The notes under the pieces: generated by a model
The model's database searches: none
What the model was told of the DNA's origin: nothing
Seen by the model: the letters and a program-made list of their open reading frames with translations, nothing else
Shown: one piece after another, positions 14,368-17,913 of the stretch
Layout: each line of letters begins with the position of its first letter
Numbering within the stretch: the first letter of the stretch is position 1
DNA from: DATKRB01 sp036501425
Lineage (GTDB): Bacteria; Actinomycetota; Acidimicrobiia; Acidimicrobiales; RAAP-2
DNA length: 17,913 nt
Direction: 5' to 3'
NCBI GenBank assembly: GCA_036501425.1
Contig: DASYAI010000042.1
Location: 1-17,913 of the forward strand
Translations under genes and position numbers: made by a program

Positions 14368-15216
14368 GTGCCCGAGCCGATCCCCTGGGCGCGGGCGACG
14401 AGCCGGGTCGTCGGGGTCATGGGCCATCCGATCGACCACTCGCTGTCGCCGCTCCTGCACAACACCGCGTTCGCCGAGCTCGGCATCGACTGGGTATCGG
14501 TGGCCTTTCCGGTGGTGCCAGGCGCCGCGGCCGGAGCGCTGGCCGGGGCCCGGGATCTGGGACTGGCGGGCCTGTCGGTGACCATGCCCCACAAGGCGGC
14601 GGTGGCGGCTGCCGTCGACCGGCTCAGCCCGCTCGCCGCCCGCCTCGAGGCGGTCAACTGCGTGGTGCTGCGGGAAGGCCGGGCGACCGGCGAGAACACC
14701 GATGGGGGCGGGTTCGTCGACGCGCTGGGGCACGGAGCAGGGTTTGCGGTAGCGGGGCGACGTTGCCTGGTCGCCGGGGCCGGTGGCGCCGCCCGAGCCG
14801 TGGTGGTCGCCCTGGCCGAGGCGGGCGCGAGCGAGGTGGCGGTGGTGAACCGGACGCCCGAGCGGGCCCGGGCCGCCGCCGCCCTGGCCGGGGCCGTGGG
14901 CCGGGTGGGGCAGGCGGCCGAGGCGTCGGGCATGGACCTGGTCGTCGACGCCACGCCGGTGGGGATGGGGGGGGCGGGGACCGCCGTTCCGACGGTCGAT
15001 CCGACCCTGCTCGGGCCGAGCCAGCTCGCGGTGGACCTCGTCTACCACCCGCGCCGCACCCCGTGGCTGACCGCGGCGGCCGAGCAAGGGGCGACGGTGC
15101 TCGGTGGCCTGGGGATGCTGGTGCACCAGGCTGCCCGCCAGCTCGAGCTGTGGACCGGCCTCGACCCCCCGACCGCAGTGCTGTGGCAGGCGGCGATGGC
15201 CGCGACCGGGGACTGA
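14368..15216 (+). CDS. aroE: Shikimate dehydrogenase (NADP+)
   Basis: Reduces 3-dehydroshikimate to shikimate in aromatic amino acid synthesis. The shikimate-binding 'HSLSPLLHN' (24-32) is seen, with catalytic K76 in 'SVTMPHK' (70-76) and D112 in 'NTDGGG' (110-115). The Rossmann loop is 'GAGGAAR' (137-143), and 'NRT' (161-163) fits NADP preference. The C-terminal 'GLGMLVHQAARQLELWTG' closes the fold. GTG 14368 lies 1 nt after the mltG stop and gives 282 residues. GTG 14353, overlapping mltG by 14 nt, would add five residues and is equally open. Neither has a strong Shine-Dalgarno. The stop falls within the first unit of a 16-bp tandem repeat, and the next gene is convergent. Confidence 0.95.
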   Translation: MPEPIPWARATSRVVGVMGHPIDHSLSPLLHNTAFAELGIDWVSVAFPVVPGAAAGALAGARDLGLAGLSVTMPHKAAVAAAVDRLSPLAARLEAVNCVVLREGRATGENTDGGGFVDALGHGAGFAVAGRRCLVAGAGGAARAVVVALAEAGASEVAVVNRTPERARAAAALAGAVGRVGQAAEASGMDLVVDATPVGMGGAGTAVPTVDPTLLGPSQLAVDLVYHPRRTPWLTAAAEQGATVLGGLGMLVHQAARQLELWTGLDPPTAVLWQAAMAATGD

Positions 15217-15278
15217 GCCACCGGCGGGCCGAGCGACCGGCAGGCTGAGCCACCGGCGGGCCGAGCCACCGGCGGGCT
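15215..15278 (+). repeat. Four 16-bp tandem repeats between convergent aroE and mscS
   Basis: Unit gagccaccggcgggcc occurs at 15215, 15231 (three changes), 15247 (exact) and 15263 (one change). The first unit includes the last bases of the aroE stop codon. Each unit contains the short inverted pair GCC-acc-GGC, so the array could fold in the transcript. Confidence 0.85.
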
Positions 15279-15282
15279 GCAG

Positions 15283-15298
15283 CGGGGGCGCCGCCCCG
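15283..15298. terminator. GC hairpin in the aroE/mscS convergent spacer, possible bidirectional terminator
   Basis: CGGGG (15283-15287) can pair with CCCCG (15294-15298). The alternative stem GGGGC (15285-15289) with GCCCC (15293-15297) has a 3-nt loop. There is no T tract, so intrinsic termination is uncertain. The location between two converging genes is the main support. Confidence 0.3.
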
Positions 15299-15301
15299 GG
15301 T

Positions 15302-16300
15302 TCAGCGGGCGTCGGGCCCGGCGTCGAGCGCCGGCCCCGGTGGCCCCGGCGCCGGCGCCGCCGGGGCGGGCCAGAGCCCCTCCGCGACGAGGCGGTCGAG
15401 CACCGCCTCGCGCACCGCCCGCTCGAGCGCATCGCGCACCTCGGGCTGGGTGCGCACCTGCACCCGGAGGGTGTAGCTGGTCTGGTCGGCGTCGACGAAG
15501 CCGACCACGTCGGGCGGCTCGGGACAGCTGGCGGCGAAGGCGGCGCTCCGGGCGACCGCGCCGGCCGCCCCGAGCACCGACCGGCGGACCTCGTCGGCCC
15601 GGGGCCCCGCCGCCGCCACCGGCGAGAGGGCCACCTCCACAACGGCCTTGGCCCACCCCCGAGAGGTGTTCCCGAGCAGCCTGATGTCCCCGTTCGGCAC
15701 GTACCACAGTGTCCCGTTGAAAGCCCGGACGCGGGTCACCCGCAAGCTCACGTCTTCGACCACCCCCGCGGTGCCGTTCACCCAGATGCTGTCGCCGATG
15801 CCGAATTGGTCCTCCATGGTGAGCAGCGCGCCGGAGAGGTAGTCACGGACCAGGGACTGGGCCCCGAAGCCGATGGTGGCGCCGATCACGGTGGCGCTGG
15901 CCAGCAAGGGGGTGAGGTTGATGCCCAGGATGCCCAGCCCGATCGCCACCACGACGAGGGCCACCACGAAGCGCCACAGGTTGGCCGCCAGCGCCGACAC
16001 CGTCGCCGCCCGCGCCGACGCCCGGGGCGACGCCGAGCGTCCGGCCGCCTGCTGGGTCAGGCGACCGAGCCAGCGGCGCAGGGCGCGGGCACCGAAGTGG
16101 GCCAGCAGGACACCGATGACCACGACCAGCACCAGCTCGGCTGGCCGGAGCACGAACTCCACCACCGTGTTGGCAGTGTCCGGCGACACGCCGGCCTTCC
16201 TGAGCAGGTCAAAGAACCATCCGCTCCCGAGGGCGTCGCTGGCGCCGAGCACGCGGGTGGCACCAAGGACGGGTGTGGTCGCCACGGTGGGGGAGAGCAT
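15302..16300 (-). CDS. MscS-family small-conductance mechanosensitive ion channel
   Basis: Membrane channel that opens under tension to release solutes after hypo-osmotic shock. The 332 residues have three predicted membrane helices (about 51-69, 106-127, 130-160). The pore-lining third helix carries 'GATIGFGAQSLVRDYLSG' (140-157), followed by 'EDQFGIGD' (163-170), the MscS signature leading into the beta domain. The cytoplasmic domain continues to about 310, and the tail is Pro/Ala-rich. The start is ATG 16300. An upstream GTG at 16357 would add 19 residues but would overlap the divergent rodA coding region. The start codon is 7 nt from a candidate -10 on the same strand. It is convergent with aroE and divergent from rodA, so it is probably its own transcription unit. 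It does not belong to the conserved alaS block. Confidence 0.92.
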   Translation of the reverse strand: MLSPTVATTPVLGATRVLGASDALGSGWFFDLLRKAGVSPDTANTVVEFVLRPAELVLVVVIGVLLAHFGARALRRWLGRLTQQAAGRSASPRASARAATVSALAANLWRFVVALVVVAIGLGILGINLTPLLASATVIGATIGFGAQSLVRDYLSGALLTMEDQFGIGDSIWVNGTAGVVEDVSLRVTRVRAFNGTLWYVPNGDIRLLGNTSRGWAKAVVEVALSPVAAAGPRADEVRRSVLGAAGAVARSAAFAASCPEPPDVVGFVDADQTSYTLRVQVRTQPEVRDALERAVREAVLDRLVAEGLWPAPAAPAPGPPGPALDAGPDAR

Positions 16301-16306
16301 GACCGA

Positions 16307-16312
16307 TATTGT
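16307..16312 (+). promoter_or_regulatory. Candidate -10 box (TATTGT) for leaderless rodA transcript
   Basis: TATTGT fits TANNNT and ends 8 nt before GTG 16321, within one of the few AT-rich spots of this stretch. It supports GTG 16321 over TTG 16309 as the rodA start, since TTG 16309 would lie inside the box. Confidence 0.4.
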
Positions 16313-16313
16313 C
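16308..16313 (-). promoter_or_regulatory. Candidate -10 box (GACAAT) for leaderless mscS transcript
   Basis: Read on the - strand, GACAAT matches TANNNT at two of three fixed positions and ends 7 nt before ATG 16300. It overlaps the candidate rodA -10 on the other strand. No -35 is recognisable. Confidence 0.35.
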
Positions 16314-16320
16314 TCCGCCG

Positions 16321-17472
16321 GTGCAGGTTCGCACGATTCCCCGCGGCCCCGGGGCACCGCGCCGTGTGTTCGCCGTCGACGTCGTGCTCCTCGTGACCAC
16401 GGTGCTGGTGGCCACGATCGGCGTGGTGATGGTCTACACCGCCAGCCGGGGAGTCCTGGTCTCCGAGGGGCTCGATCCCCACTACTACCTCAAGCGCCAG
16501 CTGCTGTTCGTGGTGCTCGGGGTCGTGGTGATGGGCCTGATCGCCCTGGTGGACTACCGGCGGCTCGAATCGCTCGCCATGGCGATCCACGGCCTCATCA
16601 TCCTCTCGCTGCTCGGGGTGTTCGTGGTGGGGTCCCACGCCCAGGGCTCCCAACGCTGGTTCAGCCTGGGGCCGCTCCAGCTGCAACCCTCCGAGTTCGC
16701 CGTGCTCTCCCTGATCCTGGCCGTCGCCACCTACTGCTCTCGCCGGTCCGAGGGCCTGGCCTGGCGCGACGTGGTCCGGGTGCTCATCTTGGCCGCCGTC
16801 CCGATCGCCCTCGTGATGGCCCAGCCCGACCTGGGCACGGCGGTGATCATGACGATCGTCCTGCTGGTGATGCTGGCCGTCGCCGGCCTGCCGGCCCGCA
16901 TCCTGGTGATACTGGTGCTCGCCGCGGCGACGGTGACCGTGGGTGCGCTGGAGAGCGGGCTGCTGCACCACTACCAGATCGTGCGCCTGACCAGCTTCTT
17001 GCACCAGGACTCGTCCACCCTGTCGAGCCAGCAGGCCCAGGCGGTCTACAACCTCAACCAGGCCAAAAATGCCATCGGCTCGGGTGGGCTCTTCGGCCAG
17101 GGCATCGGACACGGCACCCAGACCAACCTCGGGTACGTACCCGAGCAGCAGACCGACTTCATCTTCACCGCGGTGGGGGAGCAGCTCGGGTTCGTCGGCG
17201 CGGTCGGGGTGCTCGGGCTGCTCGGCGTGGTGGCCTGGCGGATGCTCCGGGACGCCAAGCTGGCCCGTGACCCCTTCGGCCGGCTGCTGTGCACCGGCAT
17301 GTTCACCTTTCTGGTCTTCAGCGTCTTCCAGAACGCCGGCATGACCATGGGGATCATGCCGATCACCGGCATCCCGCTGCCCTTCATCAGTTACGGCGGG
17401 ACCGCGGTCCTGAGCTTCTTCATGGCTGTCGGCCTGGTGCTGAGCGTGTACGCCCGCCGCGGCAGTCTGTGA
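16321..17472 (+). CDS. rodA: SEDS-family peptidoglycan glycosyltransferase, RodA type
   Basis: Polymerises lipid II into glycan strands, normally with a class B penicillin-binding protein. The 383 residues carry about ten membrane segments. Family motifs: 'QRWFSLG' (111-117), 'LQPSEF' (121-126), 'QPDLGTA' (168-174), and a loop with D230 in 'FLHQD', the likely catalytic aspartate. Then 'NAIGSGGLFGQGIGHGTQTN' (250-269), 'PEQQTDFIF' (274-282) and the late 'ITGIPLPFISYGG'. The 'GTQTN...VPEQ.TDFIF' run favours RodA over FtsW. GTG 16321 is chosen because a candidate -10 lies just upstream; TTG 16309 would add four residues. No partner penicillin-binding protein gene is next to it in this window. 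The stop overlaps the next gene as GTGA. Confidence 0.92.
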   Translation: MQVRTIPRGPGAPRRVFAVDVVLLVTTVLVATIGVVMVYTASRGVLVSEGLDPHYYLKRQLLFVVLGVVVMGLIALVDYRRLESLAMAIHGLIILSLLGVFVVGSHAQGSQRWFSLGPLQLQPSEFAVLSLILAVATYCSRRSEGLAWRDVVRVLILAAVPIALVMAQPDLGTAVIMTIVLLVMLAVAGLPARILVILVLAAATVTVGALESGLLHHYQIVRLTSFLHQDSSTLSSQQAQAVYNLNQAKNAIGSGGLFGQGIGHGTQTNLGYVPEQQTDFIFTAVGEQLGFVGAVGVLGLLGVVAWRMLRDAKLARDPFGRLLCTGMFTFLVFSVFQNAGMTMGIMPITGIPLPFISYGGTAVLSFFMAVGLVLSVYARRGSL

Positions 17473-17906
17473 CCCCACCTGCCCCGGCCACCTTCCGGGT
17501 GGTGGAGGTACGAGCGGTCACGGTCGAGCTGCCCTCGCAGTACCCGGTGGTCACCCTGCGCGAGACCGACGCCCCCCACCGCGAGCTGGCCATCCCGGTG
17601 GGCATGAGCGAGGGGGTAGCTCTCGGGCACGCCCTGCACAAGGTCGCCACCCCCCGGCCGCTCACCCACGAGCTCCTGGTCACGGTGATCCAGCGGCTGG
17701 CCGCCGACCTGGTCGCCGTGCGGTTGGTAGGCCGCCGGGCCGGCACCTACCTGGGGGAGCTCGATCTCATGAGCTCGGCCGGCCGCGAGGTCCTCGAATG
17801 CCGACCCTCCGACGGGATCATCGCCGCCCTGCGGTGCCGGGTGCCGGCACCGGTCCTGGTCGACGAACGGCTCCTGGCCGGCCCAGACGACGTCGAGCCC
17901 GCCTGA
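17469..17906 (+). CDS. Bifunctional nuclease family protein (DUF151/BFN domain)
   Basis: A 145-residue protein matching the DUF151 family, whose plant members have reported DNase and RNase activity; the bacterial role is largely unknown. The BFN domain covers about 10-137. 'FRVVEVRAVTVELPS' lies at the start (9-23), 'HALHKVATPRPLTHELL' in the middle (54-70), and 'CRPSDGIIAALR' (111-122) near the end. The last corresponds to the family's 'RPSDAIALALR', with Ala to Gly and Ala-Leu to Ile-Ala changes. GTG 17469 overlaps the rodA stop by 4 nt, so the two are probably co-translated. The gene ends 7 nt before the window edge, so what follows cannot be seen. Confidence 0.9.
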   Translation: MTPPAPATFRVVEVRAVTVELPSQYPVVTLRETDAPHRELAIPVGMSEGVALGHALHKVATPRPLTHELLVTVIQRLAADLVAVRLVGRRAGTYLGELDLMSSAGREVLECRPSDGIIAALRCRVPAPVLVDERLLAGPDDVEPA

Positions 17907-17913
17907 GCTGACC

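Noticed and set aside
15215..15278. CRISPR array
   Set aside because: The 16-bp units are directly adjacent with no spacers and there are no cas genes, so this is a simple tandem repeat.
16309..16311. TTG 16309 as the rodA start
   Set aside because: It lies inside the candidate -10 box and adds only four residues; GTG 16321 is better placed.
16301..16357. N-terminal extension of the MscS protein from GTG 16357
   Set aside because: It would overlap the rodA start region, adds a non-hydrophobic 19 residues, and ATG 16300 already has a normal N-terminus and a candidate -10.
1..17913. tRNA, rRNA, riboswitch or T-box near the synthetase genes
   Set aside because: Gaps between genes are too short for a leader or tRNA gene, and no conserved T-box or tRNA-like sequence was seen by eye; a covariance-model search was not possible here.

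Overview
The window is very GC-rich (roughly 70-75% by eye) and reads as a stretch of an actinobacterial chromosome. The gene order Rel, HisRS, AspRS, RarA, DUF948 protein, small membrane protein, AlaRS, RuvX, MltG, AroE is a conserved block in Actinomycetota. The secreted S53 protease with C-terminal 'DGGIFAFGDAPYEGS' repeats is a style of protein I associate with Acidimicrobiia and related high-GC Actinomycetota, so that class is my best guess (inference).

Left part (1-9119, + strand): relA (its start may lie outside the window), hisS and aspS, then rarA and a pro-kumamolisin/sedolisin-type protease with a signal peptide, an IPT/TIG domain and two C-terminal repeats. Genes are packed with 7-nt gaps or 4-nt GTGA stop/start overlaps, so the set is probably co-transcribed and translationally coupled. 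It joins starvation signalling, aminoacylation and replication-fork maintenance. The protease is the accessory element.

Middle part (9120-15216, + strand): a DUF948-type membrane-anchored coiled-coil protein, a possible 43-residue micro-ORF, a small DUF6167-like membrane protein, then alaS, ruvX, mltG and aroE. These cover tRNA charging, pre-16S rRNA processing, peptidoglycan chain termination and shikimate synthesis.

Right part (15217-17913): a short intergenic spacer with 16-bp tandem repeats separates convergent aroE and an MscS-type channel gene on the - strand. That channel gene is divergent from a RodA-type SEDS gene, with only 20 bp between their start codons. RodA overlaps a DUF151 bifunctional-nuclease-family gene by GTGA.

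The most notable non-genic signal is a TANNNT-like -10 box ending 7-8 nt before the start codon of the genes that head transcription units and lack a good Shine-Dalgarno (DUF948, alaS, mscS, rodA). This suggests leaderless mRNAs, including a divergent pair that shares one AT-rich core. No tRNA, rRNA, CRISPR, insertion sequence or phage feature was seen, and no gene-free stretch exceeds 300 bases. I found no convincing wholly new multi-gene system; the region is mostly housekeeping with a few accessory oddities.
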